This document shows, piece after piece, positions 45,832-58,273 of a stretch of DNA of 64,000 bases. The stretch's first letter is position 1. Each line of letters opens with the position of its first letter. Origin of the DNA: Cladorhizidae sp. MBARI D1340-BT2 (Eukaryota > Porifera > Demospongiae > Poecilosclerida > Cladorhizidae); NCBI GenBank assembly GCA_028752905.1, contig JAQNBH010000003.1:4086204-4150203 (forward strand). Reading direction: 5' to 3'. The notes under the pieces are model-generated. The model saw only the letters and a program-made list of their open reading frames with translations, was not told where the DNA came from and did not search any database. The position numbers and the translations under genes were made by a program.

Positions 45832-46435
45832 TTAAGGGGGTGCTAGGGGTACTTAAAAAAAAGAAGTTAACCTCAAATACAACTGATCATTACTTTTTTG
45901 TTTCTACTCCTATGAACATAATTTTGCTATCAAAATATAGCCCACTTGTCATGCTTTCAAATTATATGCATAACATATACTTTCTTTTTGTCCTCCTTCA
46001 AGGTAACTCAAAGAAGCAAGCACCATTGAAGAAGATGCCGCCCACTCCCCACCCTTACTAGTATTTTGTATTGCCTTGTAATTGCTTCAGTGGCTAGAGC
46101 ATGCATAGTGCTACAAATTGAATGGTTTAGAATCTTTCTTTTTTTTAATCCACTATATAGTAATGGCAAGTACAAATGTAAAATTTTACCTTAGATCATC
46201 AATAACTTCACAAAAGAGGCAATGATTTTTTTTTTTTTAACCATTCAATTTGCAGAGTAAAGACAGAGCTACAAAATGGTATATATAAAATGTTAGACAT
46301 AAAAAAATTATTGGAATGAGTTATTGTGGGCGGGAGGCAAGGAATTAACATTTTAGACCAAAAAAAGTTATAGCAATGTAAACATTGAAGTTTGGGTTTG
46401 CACTGACAGGGGACAGCTGCATTCCCCCACCCCCC

Positions 46436-47107
46436 CTTTTTTTACTTGTGGTTACAACTTTAGAGCTCCGTAGATTCTGCAAACTTCATTGTATAGACTT
46501 GATATATAGCTCAAAAGATAGGTCTCTCTGTGTGCTCTCTTTTGATACTAAAATATGTTTCATAGGATAACTATAGGCAAGTTACTAGACCTTAAAGAGG
46601 AGGGACCTCAAAAACCTGCAGAATAACTACCAGATTGCTAAGTGCAAAAAAATTGAAATTGGTGCGAGTGGCTAGAGGAAGCCCGCAATCACCTTTTTGA
46701 TTAGGCGTTAAAAATTTATTACCGTGTGGGTGGAAAATTGAAGGCGTTGCTTTTACAACGCCTTCAATTTTCCACCCGCGCGCTTGACCAGGTAATAAAT
46801 TTTTAACGCCTAATCAAAAAGGTTATTGCATAGAGGCGGGCTTCCTCTAGCCACTCGTACCATTTTTTTCTTTCACTTAGCAATCTGGTAGTTATCTTGG
46901 CGGAGGTTGAGGCGATTCAGGCTTTTGAGGTCCCTCCGCTTTAGAGTCTAGTAACTTGCCTATAGTTATATCTATGAAACATATTTTAGTATATATCAAA
47001 AGAGAGCACACAGAGAGACCTATCTTTTGAGCTATATATATATATAAAGTCCATACCATGAAGTTTACAGAATCTACGGAGCTCTAAAGTGGTAACCATA
47101 AGAAAAA
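46436..47107. repeat. Large foldback nested in the TTAA element
   Basis: Two arms of about 320 bp converge on a tight hairpin at about 46,735-46,785 (attgaaggcgttg ... caacgccttcaatt). The arms contain the segments aaaagataggtctctctgtg and tagattctgcaaacttcat, which are diverged relatives of the arms of the foldback at 45,182-45,831. Confidence 0.8.
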
Positions 47108-47201
47108 AGGAAAAGGGGGGGAAAAAATGCCATTGTCCCCCCTGAATTCAGGTAGGCTTCTTGATGGCCTTCCTGGGCGGATGGTGTGTGCAAAAGCCAC
47201 T

Positions 47202-47403
47202 GTAAGTCCAGAATAGAGCATCCAAAAAGTCCAGATTAGAGCATCCAAATCTTTTGTAACTTGGAATCCACCTTTCCAGTATGTTGAAGCATAGTTGGGT
47301 GTGTAAGTCCAGAATAGAGCATCCAAAAAGTCCAGAATAGAGCATCCAAATCTTTTGTAACTTGGAATCCACCTTTCCAGTATGTTGAAGCATAGTTGGG
47401 TGT
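47202..47403. repeat. Twofold tandem repeat, 101-bp period
   Basis: The unit begins gtaagtccagaatagagcat at 47,202 and again at 47,303. It is nearly identical in both copies and itself contains an internal doubling of agtccaga-tagagcatcc. Confidence 0.85.
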
Positions 47404-48399
47404 GATTTTAAAAAAATTAAAAAAAAAAAATTAAAATTTAAATCTGACCCCTAGCACCCCCTTAAGTCCACACACAAGTCATACAGAAAGTATGCGGTAT
47501 CAATTGGTATTTCTCCCCCAATTTCAGAATTGGGAAGGGGGGGGGGGCTTTCCTAAAATCTTTATTTTTAAAAATTATTTAGTGATCCAAACCAACCCTT
47601 GATTGGGTTACCAGTCGTTGGCTCTAAACGGCTACTACATGTGCATCCATCTACAGCACATGTCCATAAGAAGTAGGCCACACACAAACATTAGTCTTCT
47701 TTTCATTGTTATATTAAAGAATACACCTTAGAAAAGGTTTTGTAAAAAAAAAATAATAATAAAATTAATAATAAAAAAAATAATAATAAATAAATAAATA
47801 ATTAAGTGTTAATGGACTCTGATATGCCTGTGTATTTATTATTGTTTTATTAAAACAAATAAGCTAATTTAATTTTTTTTTTTTTAACACAGGAATTAAA
47901 CGACCCAAAAGGGAATCGAGTTTGAGTTATCTTTACCCTTGTGTAAAGTCATGACAAACTAAGCTCAAACATCAGCTGTACAAACCTACATGCTGAGAGA
48001 AGTTTCCTCCATTAGGGCCTATTGTCACTGAGCTGCCATGGCTTCATGGAATTTAGCGGTCGTCACAATATAACTGAAGTCATTAAGCTTCTCAAGCTAC
48101 CAGGCAAGATCTGTAAAGCTAGTTCGCTCTAATTATAGGTCATAGCTTCATCTTCTGTGGTTCATGATCGTCAAGCTTCCTTCCAGATTCTCCCCAAGCT
48201 GTCGCTGTCAGAGCTTCCCACAGCCCATCGGAAGTATTATCAACTTTGACAAACACCATAAAACAGGAGTGCTCTCACCATCATTGCTTATCTCTCAGGC
48301 TGTTGCAGTAGCTTGTTGTGAGAAGCACCGAAAGAAAAGATCAACCATGCAGCATCTTCCTCTCCTCAGCTTGTACGATGTTGAAGCCTACTGTAGCTG

Positions 48400-48985
48400 G
48401 CCACGAGCACAATACTCCATTCAAACCTCTCCATCCTTCATGAGGAAGCCTACTGTAGCTGGCCATGAACACAATAGCTCCATTCAAACCTCCCCATCCT
48501 TCATGAGGAAGCCTACTGGAGCTGGCCACGAGCACAACAGCTCCATTCAAACCTCTCCATACTTCACGAGGAAGTCTGCTGTATCTGACCACAAGCACAA
48601 CAGCTCCATTCAAACCTCTCCACCCTTCATGAGGAAGTCTACTGTAGCTGACCACAAGCACAACAGCTCCATTCAAACCTCTCCAGTCTTCATGAGGAAA
48701 CCTACTGTAGCTGACCACAAGCACAACAGCTCCATTCAAACCTCTCCAGTCTTCATGAGGAAGCCTACTGTAGCTGGCTACGAGCACAACAGCTCCATTC
48801 AAACCTCTCCACCCTTCATGAGGAAGTCTACTGTAGCTGACCACAAGCACAACAGCTCCATTCAAACTTCTCCAATCTTCATGAGGAAGCCTACTGTAGC
48901 TGGCTACGAGCACAACAGCTCCATTCAAACCTCTCCACCCTTCATGAGGATGCCTACTCTAGCTGGCCACGAGCACAACAGGCAA
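48400..48985. repeat. 63-bp minisatellite, U2 copy, nine to ten units
   Basis: Longest of the three arrays. Open frames run through it on both strands (279 codons on plus from 48,164; 195 codons on minus), because 63 is a multiple of three and the unit has no stop in those frames. The repeated peptide on the plus strand is of the type MRKPTVAGHEHNSSIQTSP. I treat it as a variable-number repeat rather than a gene, since the frame is not kept in the other copies. Confidence 0.85.
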
Positions 48986-49783
48986 CTCAGTTATTGTGAA
49001 TAGCTAGAAGTGATCCCACGCAATGCGAAGGCCTAGCACCATATTGTGAACCAACCTTAACAGGAGTAGCAGCATCTGGGGATGTGTGTGTTGCACTGCT
49101 CAAGCTGAATGATAGAGGGGTTGGAAAGGAACTGCTGGATTGATGGCTAGTATGTCGACCGTCCCCTGGCACTAACCCGTTACGTGGCAAACACTTCTTG
49201 GCCTTTTATTTAAGTTATTCTTCAACCTCACTGACAATGAGCTCGGCTGGAGCTACGAGGGAAATGATGATGACAGCGTCTCCGGGAGCAGACAGTCCCA
49301 TTTTATTATTTTCTTGAAGTGTAGTTCCAAGGCAAACTCAAGCTGCTCTGACAGTGATAGCTCGGGGAGTATCCCGGAAGACGTACCTCCATGCATACAC
49401 ACAGCGAGACGTACCTCCACACACACACACAGGTGCACATTATCATACCACTTTCTTGTTTAGATTTTCACTTTTGAAAAACATGTACACATTCTATTTA
49501 ATGACTCACTTCAATATTTCACCTCCACGTCTAACTCCACCCACAAGGATTAGTAATAATCGGAATCGGAGTTGATTGTGAAAGATAAAGAGCTATTTCA
49601 ATGAAGTCCGTTGAAAACCACCATACAACTATAACCTAAAACGATGTAGTGATGGACCTCATAGAAACTTGGCACACTTCGACAGCCTCATGGTGATGAG
49701 TGAGAACTAAGAAGGAACTGGACATCTGTTGCTCTCTCGTCTGATCTAGAGGGTTCTTCCTGAACCTTGACCAAATGTGTACT

Positions 49784-51233
49784 CATACTTGCCAACTTTC
49801 CATAAGTTAATAAGACGCGAATTTTCGACCACACTCCCTAATTAGCGAGCGCCCACCCAGCCACGCCCTTAATTAGCATGCACGATTTTTCGACCACATC
49901 ACTTACCACATCACTTATTAGCATGTCACACCCACTAATTGATGACGTAATTTGTCCTTATTTGAAACATGAACATAAAATTGAAGTTTATGAAGAAGCA
50001 GCAGAAGAAGGACCAGCTGAGTCAGAATGGGGACTAGCTACATAACTCTTTGTAGCCTTCTTGCACTCTGAAAGCAGTTCAGGAGGGAATTTGATGTCCA
50101 GACAGCAATTATCAATGTTGAACTTCATGGTAATAAGGCCAACAATGGAGGACTGGTCAAGATTTGACCTTTGATCAGAGTGGGTCTTCCTCAATATGGA
50201 AAAACCTCGTTCAGAATTAGCATTAGAGACTGGGATGGACATCAGACATGGTATTAATTTGTGAAGGAGATTGAATCTTGGCTGCCCTTCCAATGTGATC
50301 ATTTTCCCAACTTCCAACCAGAAAAGCCCTGCCTTGGGTCTCATGACACCATCAGCTGCCTTGTACTCGACAAATATCGGTAAATGATTGCTTCAGATTC
50401 TGAGATACAGCATCATTGAGGCCAATCTGTGGAAAACATTTAGCTAGTGAAGTGATGGTGTTGAAAGAGAACGATGAAATGTGTTCAGGCTGAATGACCC
50501 TTAAATCTTTCATCAACGAATCTCCAAAAGGAAATTTGACAAGCATCATTACAACCAGCATGGGTAACACCAAAGTCGATTGCACACAGAGTACATCGTG
50601 CATACAAGTGACCTAAAATGAAGGCAAGGCTACTGACATTACTATTGCATTGAACACAAGAAGCACACTGTCCCCATAATTTTTATTATTTAGCCTGTAT
50701 TTGCTGTATGCTTATTTATTTTGTAAATCAATTTCATTATATTTGTTTTATTTATACCTTTGTAACTCTTGCCTATCCCTTGAAATTCTTTAATCCATTT
50801 ATTGTCAAAATGGCATTCTCTCTTCTGCTTCTAGCCATTTGCCATTTTGCTGATATTGCTGATATTGCAAAGCAATTATCAGATAACGTGCATGGATGGG
50901 AAGTTTCACGTGAGTGCCACACCTCCAATTGAAACAAGGTCAAAGGTTGTTTGGCACACCCGCTGGAGCCGTAATTGTTTATCTGAAGTTTATCTTGGCT
51001 AAAAAGTGTCCTGTTTTTGTTGCTTTACGAGTGTTAAAGGACTAAACTAAAGATGCTTGAGACTGCAGTGGCCATCTAAGCGAGTGGAAGCGCAAGGTGC
51101 ACGTAGCTGTAAATTCTGGGACATTACCTGGACATGGACACCACCGGGACAAGGCCCAAAATTCGGGGACATTATTATCGGGACAAAGCCAAAATTCCGG
51201 GACTGTCCTGGCATCCGGGACGGTTGACAACTC
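49784..51233 (-). mobile_element. hAT deletion derivative, U2 copy
   Basis: Same insertion as 23,680-25,110, with TGTGTACT at 49776-49783 and 51234-51241. On the minus strand it keeps the dimerisation-domain fragment (49988-50344, with VSNANSERGFSILRKTHSD) and the middle helical fragment (50352-50603). It lacks a finger and catalytic core, so it could only move with help from a relative. Confidence 0.75.
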
Positions 51234-51241
51234 TGTGTACT

Positions 51242-54200
51242 TAGGATGTGAGATCACAGGCACAGCTATGTAGCAGGATACATGGGGCCAATTAGACTGA
51301 AAGTGACCTCACATCCTAGCATTCAGATAGAGGCAAGTGTGCACGTATCGTGAATACAATTATGAAGTTACAGGAGTTGATTCACAAAATGCTGGTTGCA
51401 CTAGAAACGCAAATTATTGAGTACTACAACATGGGATCACATTGCATCACTTGAATAGACCAATTTTGTTTGCTATGCTTTGGTAAACATGTTGATGAGT
51501 TCCATCTGTGTCCAGCAACAAATTGTTTCAGCAACAAGATTGAGGCATGCGAGGAGCTTCCCTGGTAATGTGGGATGTACCCCACAGGTCTTACAGGGAC
51601 TTCAAGGTCGATGGAAGCAAGTGGCTGGGGTAGTAAAATGACAACAACAACTGTTTCCATAGCAATGTTTGCCTACCTCATTGTTATACCTACAGCTGTG
51701 TTTTAGCATAGCAAATCAATTTTAAATAGTTCAAAATGAAGCAATGTGACTTGATGCAGAGGATATTGTGAACTGCTTGAAGCAGTGCACACAATGCACA
51801 CACACAGTAAACTTCACATGACTGTACCCATGTAGTCCACTTTCAGTTAGATGATCCTTTACCATACCTGCCAACGCCTCAATCTTAATTAAAAAAATAT
51901 TTTTACTTGAATGAATATTTTTTTGCTTGATAATGATTACAGCGATCAACAGCTACTACAGTCACCCAAACAATATCACTGGAAGTATTGTTAGCACTAG
52001 TCTTACAAAGGCTGTGTGTGTTGCATGACTAAGCAAGTATGCTGGGATGGTTTTGAAGCATTCCTGATCCACATAAAGTTTAACGGATAACAGGCTCACT
52101 GACTGCTTGTGTTCAGGGGGGGGGGAGGGGACAAGTGCCAGGAAGATGTGGTTTCATAACCTTGTGGTAACGACTTTTGGAGCTCCATAGATTCTGCACA
52201 CTTCACTGTATGAGAACTTGAGCTCCAATCTCTGTGAAACTCGCTTGATATTAAGTTGCATAGGTATAAAAGCCCAAATAAGGGTACCTCCAAAACCTGA
52301 GTGTCTGAATTAGTTGTAGTTGTGGTTCCTGATTGGAAGTGCTAGCCAGTTGAAATTGTTGTCTGTGGCTATATAGAGGAAGTCCTACTCTACAACACAT
52401 GTTGATTTAGGCACTAAAACATAACATTAGTAAGCATAGGGTGCAGGGGTCCACAGATGTCACCGGATTATCCAAGACGATTATGCTGTGTTTTTTAGGT
52501 GTGGCTAATCAGAATTAGTAAGGGGGGGAGGGGGAGGGGGAATCAGTGGTCGAGTTGAATACTTGTGTTCCCATACCAAGTGGGTGTCAAGTTCACATTG
52601 CAACCCCAGACATCTAGTACATTATACATGTACTATCAATGGGGCAGCAGTGCTGATCACACATCATACACCTTTCTCATGAAGGGTGTGGCAACATCTA
52701 TACCAGCCAGTGCTAGTTAACCCAATGGTGGGTGGAGTTTCATTGACACCACACAATGAGGTGTGTAAGTCTTACTAAAGTCCTTGATTCCTTGTCAAAT
52801 GAACCCATCCATATGCAGAAATAGTATTCTTGAAAAGGACACAGTTTCTACGGATCAAATGTCATTCTCCTCGGCAATGGCATTTAATTAGAATCCAACC
52901 CCTGCAAACAGGCAGGACGGCAAGCAGCAGAGAAGGGTGTGGCTTCCACTATAAAGCTGCAAAATTCTCGAATACTTCCCCCTGCAAATAATTCTCTTTT
53001 CTAGTCACTCCCTGCAAATATTTAACCTCTTGAAAATATCCTGTCCCAGGAGGTAATCTTATAGCCCAACAGGCAAGGTCCTCCCAAGAAAGCAGAATGT
53101 ATGCCGACAATGATCTACCCAATCAGTTATCGAGGAAAGCAATCACTCATTATAATTAAGTTACTGGCAATAGGATACCACTTGACACCCATCCCTCCCA
53201 CATACACACACACATAGCAGAGAAACATGATTTTTGATTTTAGTGTAAAAATTGTTTTTTGGTGTTATTTACTAGGAAAGTTAAGAAAATACCTTCCACT
53301 CAACCCGAGGTTATTTAGCCACAATAAAGCCGACTCTCTGATCTGCTACACTAAGCAATTGTGATATAAAAAGTTGATTGGTCAATACTGAAAACAAACA
53401 TGAAGCTCAAAGTAAACCATGAAACCACCCAAAAACATCTTGGTCTCGCACACCAGATGTTCATTTCATTTGGGTCTACACTTTTGTACCCAGGGAAGTT
53501 TCATCATAAGCCCCCCAACCTATGAAAATACCCTAATAGACTGTATCAATGAGCCCTCTTAACCAATCACATTGTGGTGTCTATTTCCAGGGAAAGTCAG
53601 TGCCACCAGCAGCAGTAAAATGTCCTCCATTGGTGTGTGGTATTTTGTGATAGACACATTTGGCTACAAACGGATGGCTACAATACCGATAAATTCTGTT
53701 TCGTCTAGCTCATGCAAGAAATGATATCTTAGTTAGGCACAAGAAATTTGATAAATACAACCTGCTTCAAATTGCTCAGTTAAACTCTAAATGCTGAAAA
53801 CACAACCAAGTTCTATTCCCTGGTCTTTCTCCATAACAAGGCAACTCTCCAAAGCTGGATACCAAGAAATTATTGACTAGTACTTATCACAAATAACCAT
53901 TGGCCTTAACAGGCTCAGCAATATCAAGATTAAATCATCAAGTTCACATGGGAAGACAGCTATACATTTATGGCCAGGATTGTAGCTTAGTAATCTGTAG
54001 CAAAAGCCTAGCTGATTAGATACAGTAATTATTTACCTGGATTCTTCTTCCTCTTCGTCTAGAGTAGCACTAGGTGTCCCATTATCCATACCTGCTAGAA
54101 CTGTACCGGTAAACACTGATAGGCCTATTACACTTCTACTTGTAACCAGAACTGCTCATATAATCTTATAAGGCCCTTGCTGGTCGTGTAGACTCTGGGG

Positions 54201-54583
54201 GGGGGGGGGGGGGGGGGGGGAGGAGCGCCAAGGAGGTATTGTAGGATGCCTTCAAGGACACCGTTTGGGCATTCCACCCTCAGAAGCTACTCGCCGTCTG
54301 TTCCAAAGGCTATCAATTAACTTGTGGAAGGGCAATGCCACACTGTGGATCCGCCGCCTCCCAATTCGATCCCTGGAGGTAGATGACTTTTAACTGGTTG
54401 TGTTTGTACAGTTTTGTCTCATCCACTTTTGTATCGATAAAAAAGAATCCACGGTCGGTTTACGCAACTCTGATACTGCAATCGACCGCGCTGTCTTTTT
54501 GTCGCCATTGTTTCGTTGGTGTATTGGAACTTTTAGTGGATTATACATGTTTTTACCACGCTACGGTGTAACCTCTACACAGG
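51242..54583. other. Long non-coding part of the segment, U2 copy
   Basis: About 3.3 kb paralleling 25,119-28,566 with small insertions and deletions. No gene supported. A poly-G tract of more than 20 bases lies near 54,197-54,220. Confidence 0.65.
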
Positions 54584-54817
54584 CAGGGCCGTAGCAAGCG
54601 GTCGGGGTTGGTCGAGTTTTGGCCCGACCAATATCTGGACAAATAAATTTAATTTAAAAAATATATATATTGTAAAAAAATAGAAATTTTTTTCTTTTTT
54701 CCTCCTACACGTTCAAAGGTCATTGGGTGTGGCTTAAAGCACGTGGCAGATACACCCGTCTAAGGTTCAGTCTAGTGTTGGTGTTGAAATTTCTGTTGTT
54801 CCTGACGTACCACATCG

Positions 54818-55941
54818 GGATCAAGTGGCTTTTACGACTCCAGCCATCAAGAAATTCGTGCGCGTTTTGGGGGTTCACGCGGGAAACAAAAGTACGGAAA
54901 TCTCATCCAAATCAGAATAATTCAGAATCCAAAATTCTTATATCATCCAAATAAATAATAATACAATGAAAGTAATTTATTAATTTCTGCTATTATGTTA
55001 TTATAAGTGACAGTTCCATTTCGCTCATGCCACATAAATTCATCTAGGTAGGATGGGAGCTGGTGGCGATGAACTCCTTTCATCCGCTTGAGCTTCACCT
55101 GCACAATGTTGTTGTTATAAAAAATATATAATGTTCCACAAACCATATCCTGTTCCAATAGGATTCAATATGTTGGGTGTGCACACACGTACTCTGATTT
55201 ACAAATTCAATCGAGTGATTCACTGTCTCATGTGCCACAATCCCAGGCAGAGTAGCCACCTTCCTATAAGCTGCCCACTGGTCCGAATGGATTATTGATC
55301 CAGGTGCAACGTGCGCCTGAATGATGGGTAGCAAGGTGGTTGCATCTCTCTGGTCCACAACTTGCATGTAACCTAAATACATTTCATTGAATTAAAATCT
55401 TTGAAATAGGTACTATACGTTTATCAAGTGTACCAAGAGCAGTCAATATCCAAATATCCTTAATATATAGTCTATTTGAATAACAGATCCAACACCACCA
55501 AGCACAATCTGGTTCCGACATAGAGCTGCAGAGCACACTTCCCTAAGCCACTGGTACACTGTTTTCTTGTTGCAGCCACACTCATCTGCTGCATCTAATA
55601 CAAGGTACTGCCTCACCCACCAATATATTAATAGCAGCCATGTCTGAAGTACCAGGTGAGATTTTGAGAAAAAACTCCCATGCCTAATTGATTTCAGGGA
55701 TTTACAGTTTTGTACCTGGAACATGAAAAAGAAAGAGCTAGTAGACCCTTGCTGTTGAGGTAGCCTATAACCTCTTCTGTTGTTCCAAATGCAAAAGGAG
55801 CAATAGACCTCAGTGTTGCCATAATTATGCTTCTCCTGCCTTTTTTGTATTTCCCGCGTGAACCCCCAAAACGCGCGTGCGTGAAATTAAAAAACGCGCA
55901 CAAATTTCTTGATGGCTGGAGTCGTAAAAGCCACTTGATCC
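54818..55941 (-). mobile_element. Merlin DNA transposon, copy 2
   Basis: 1,124 bp with the same inverted repeats as copy 1 (GGATCAAGTGGCTTTTACG). The flanking 8-mers are CCACATCG (54810-54817) and CCACATCA (55942-55949), the complement of copy 1's TGATGTGG apart from one base. So both copies descend from one insertion into the hAT exon. Confidence 0.9.
54943..55822 (-). pseudogene. Merlin transposase pseudogene (copy 2)
   Basis: ATG at 55822 opens the segment LRSIAPFAFGTTEEVIGYL. After an apparent intron, the frame 55443-55724 gives WLLLIYWWVRQY and CNKKTVYQWLREVCSAAL. A deletion of roughly 120 bp near 55,450 removes the first catalytic aspartate region that copy 1 still shows. The second and third catalytic segments (HSDQWAAYR, HIESYWN) and the tail follow at 54,943-55,382. 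Non-functional. Confidence 0.8.
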
Positions 55942-56305
55942 CCACATCAACCTCTGGATTTCCACTACCCTAAGCGTAGTTTTGGTGTAAAAAAGCCAAT
56001 ATATATCCTAGCTTTCAGCCTTCATGGTATTCTCAGTGGCACTACGTGGAATCCAAAGATGCCATACCTGTTTGTTAGGTTGAAGAGGATGAAGACGAGC
56101 ACTAAATCCGATCCAGCTTTTGTAAGTTATTTTGCTAAGTTTACTGTTTACTGTTAGATAGCTTAGATAATTATATTTTTAAACTGCATCAACATAAGTT
56201 GGTTTTCATGCAGGTCCTGTATATATTCATATATAGCTTCGGCATGAATCACACCTTCTATTAGACGCGCGCTTGACACCCCCCCTGGTGGGCAAAAAGA
56301 ACAAG

Positions 56306-58035
56306 ATGGTTATGAGTTGTGCTGTTGGCTGCAGAAACAGCTGCAGAAACAGGAGTGGAGAACGTCCAGGGCTTGTTTTTTCCCGGTTTCCTGATTCTCA
56401 CAAAGAAAGAGCAAAGAAATGGATACTTGCCATCAGAAGAAAATCTTGGATGCCCAAGAAACACACCAGGATATGTGGAGACCACTTTATCACAGGTACT
56501 AGCTAGCTAGTCTTATTATTGATAACTAGCCAGCATGATTATAAGCTAAGCTAGCTAGTTTATTAGGCTGTTTCTTGTTAATTAGCTAAAGCTGGCTGTA
56601 TTTTGTAGCTGTGTACAATGAAAACTAATATTACCATTTTCTACCCTCTCTTTTTGTAGGCAAACCTGTGGATATGGCTGAAAATGTCGATCATGTGCCT
56701 ACTGTGTTTACATTTAAGAAAGTATATGAAGTGAAGAAAGCTACAAAGGAGGCTAGAGAGAGCCGGAGACATGCAAGGATAGACAGACACAGAAACTTAG
56801 CTGAACCCGAGTTGAGGGGAGAGCCACTGTGTTTACATTTAAGAAAGTTGATGAAGTGAAGAAAGCTACAAAGGAGGCTAGAGAGAGTCGGAGACATGCA
56901 AGGATAGACAGACACACAAACTTAACTGAACCCGAGTTGAGGGGAGAGCCAGTTACTGAGTTAAGTGGACTTAAAGAATCAGAGTTCAGCCACAACATAG
57001 GAGTAATGACAGATCCTATCAAAGTACAACATGCCGAGACTCAAGTGTCACAGCCCACTCAAGTTGTTTATGTGCCTTCCTTAGTGTACTGTGCAAGTCA
57101 TATTGACACTATTAAAGGAGATGACAAAGCCACTCATTTTTATACTGGTCTTGAATCCTGGGAAGTATTCAACCACCTTGCTTCTTACTTGCTCAAGCAG
57201 TATCCACAATCAAGGCCCGAGCAGGTAAAACTTCTACCACGTACTGGATTGTTGATGGTTTTCATGAGGTTGCGGCTCAACCTCATCATGGAAGATTTAG
57301 CCTATCGCTTTAAAATTTCAATGACCACAGTCACTGAGATTTTTCACAAGTGGATGAAGTGATGTTTGTACACTTGAAGCACTTAATCAAATGGCCATCA
57401 CAAGAGGTAACTTTTCAAAATATGCCTCAAGTTTTCAAGGATCTGTACCCTTGTGCACACGATGTATCATCGATTGTTCGGAGATCTTTATTGAACGCCC
57501 GTGCAGGCCAGAGCAAAGACATATTCGAATTATAAAAAACATAACACTGTCAAGTTTCTCATAGCCGTTACTCCATGTGGGGCCATTTCATTTCTCTCTA
57601 AATGCTGGGGAGGGAGAGCAACTGACAGATGCATCATACAAAATACAAAACAGTAATTTTTTACAACTGGTGCAAGCTGGAGATGTTGTTTTAGCAGATC
57701 GGGAATTTCAGATATCAGACGATTTAGCTTTAAGTGGAGCTCATCTACAAATCCCAGCTTTTACCAGGGGGAAGAAAGAATTGGATTTGGAGGAAGTCGA
57801 GAAGTCTAAGCGGATATCTAAAGTTCGTATTCATGTAGAAAGAGTGATTGGACTATTGAAAAACAAATACACCCTTCTACAGAGTGTACTTCATGTTGAC
57901 ACTATTAAACACAAGAAGGATGTAGGGTATGCAAATATTGACAAAATATTACATGTGTGTGCAGCCGTTGTCAATATGTGCCCTTCTGTAGTATATACCC
58001 ATGTAGCTAAAATAGTAGCTGATCATCTTTTGTAA
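56306..58035 (+). pseudogene. THAP plus DDE_4-type transposase, frameshifted (copy 2)
   Basis: Exon 1 (from about 56,306) encodes the THAP finger: CAVGC, a short CRN duplication from a 12-bp repeat, WILAIRRKSW and ICGDHF. It ends at a donor near 56,495, and exon 2 starts near 56,660 after tttttgtag. A 124-bp tandem duplication (56,701 and 56,825) shifts the frame in the linker. Further lesions relative to copy 1 are a 1-base deletion near 57,356 (HKWMK), a 2-base insertion near 57,458 and a lost base in the A-run near 57,535. HTH and DDE motifs (LAYRFKISMTTVTEIFHKW; VLADREF; HVERVIGLLK) remain legible. Confidence 0.78.
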
Positions 58036-58273
58036 TTTTTATTTGTGGTAAATTTCCAATTATTGTAAATTGTCGACTTGATTCATTCTAGTGAGTTTTA
58101 TGTGTGTACACTGTACAGTAAGTACTGTAAAGATATAAGGCTCTCCGAATAATTCGAGGGGGGGTAGTGTGATAGAGGTCATTGATCTCATTGATTGCAT
58201 TCAATAGTATGTTAATTCACAATGATGGTATGGATGGTATATAGTTGGAAATACACAAAATGAAAATACACAA

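Larger units (their letters stand above)
45836..47461. mobile_element. TTAA element with GGGGGTGCTAGGGGT ends, U2 only
   Basis: 1,626 bp with near-perfect inverted termini GGGGGTGCTAGGGG and CCCCTAGCACCCCC, between TTAA at 45832-45835 and 47462-47465. U1 lacks it (ccccccttaagtccac at 21,549-21,564). It contains an independent foldback (46,436-47,107) and a tandem duplication (47,202-47,403). No transposase remains. Confidence 0.8.

Noticed and set aside
48164..49003. A 279-codon frame as a repeat-containing protein gene
   Set aside because: It is produced by a 63-bp minisatellite with no stop in that frame. The antisense frame is equally open, the sister array at 22,510-22,875 breaks the frame, and the array at 967-1345 has a one-base shift near 1,220.
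54197..54220. Poly-G tract as a functional G-quadruplex or regulatory site
   Set aside because: Homopolymer runs of this kind occur repeatedly here (11,478; 41,928; 38,925; 28,211) and vary in length between copies. Nothing ties them to a gene.
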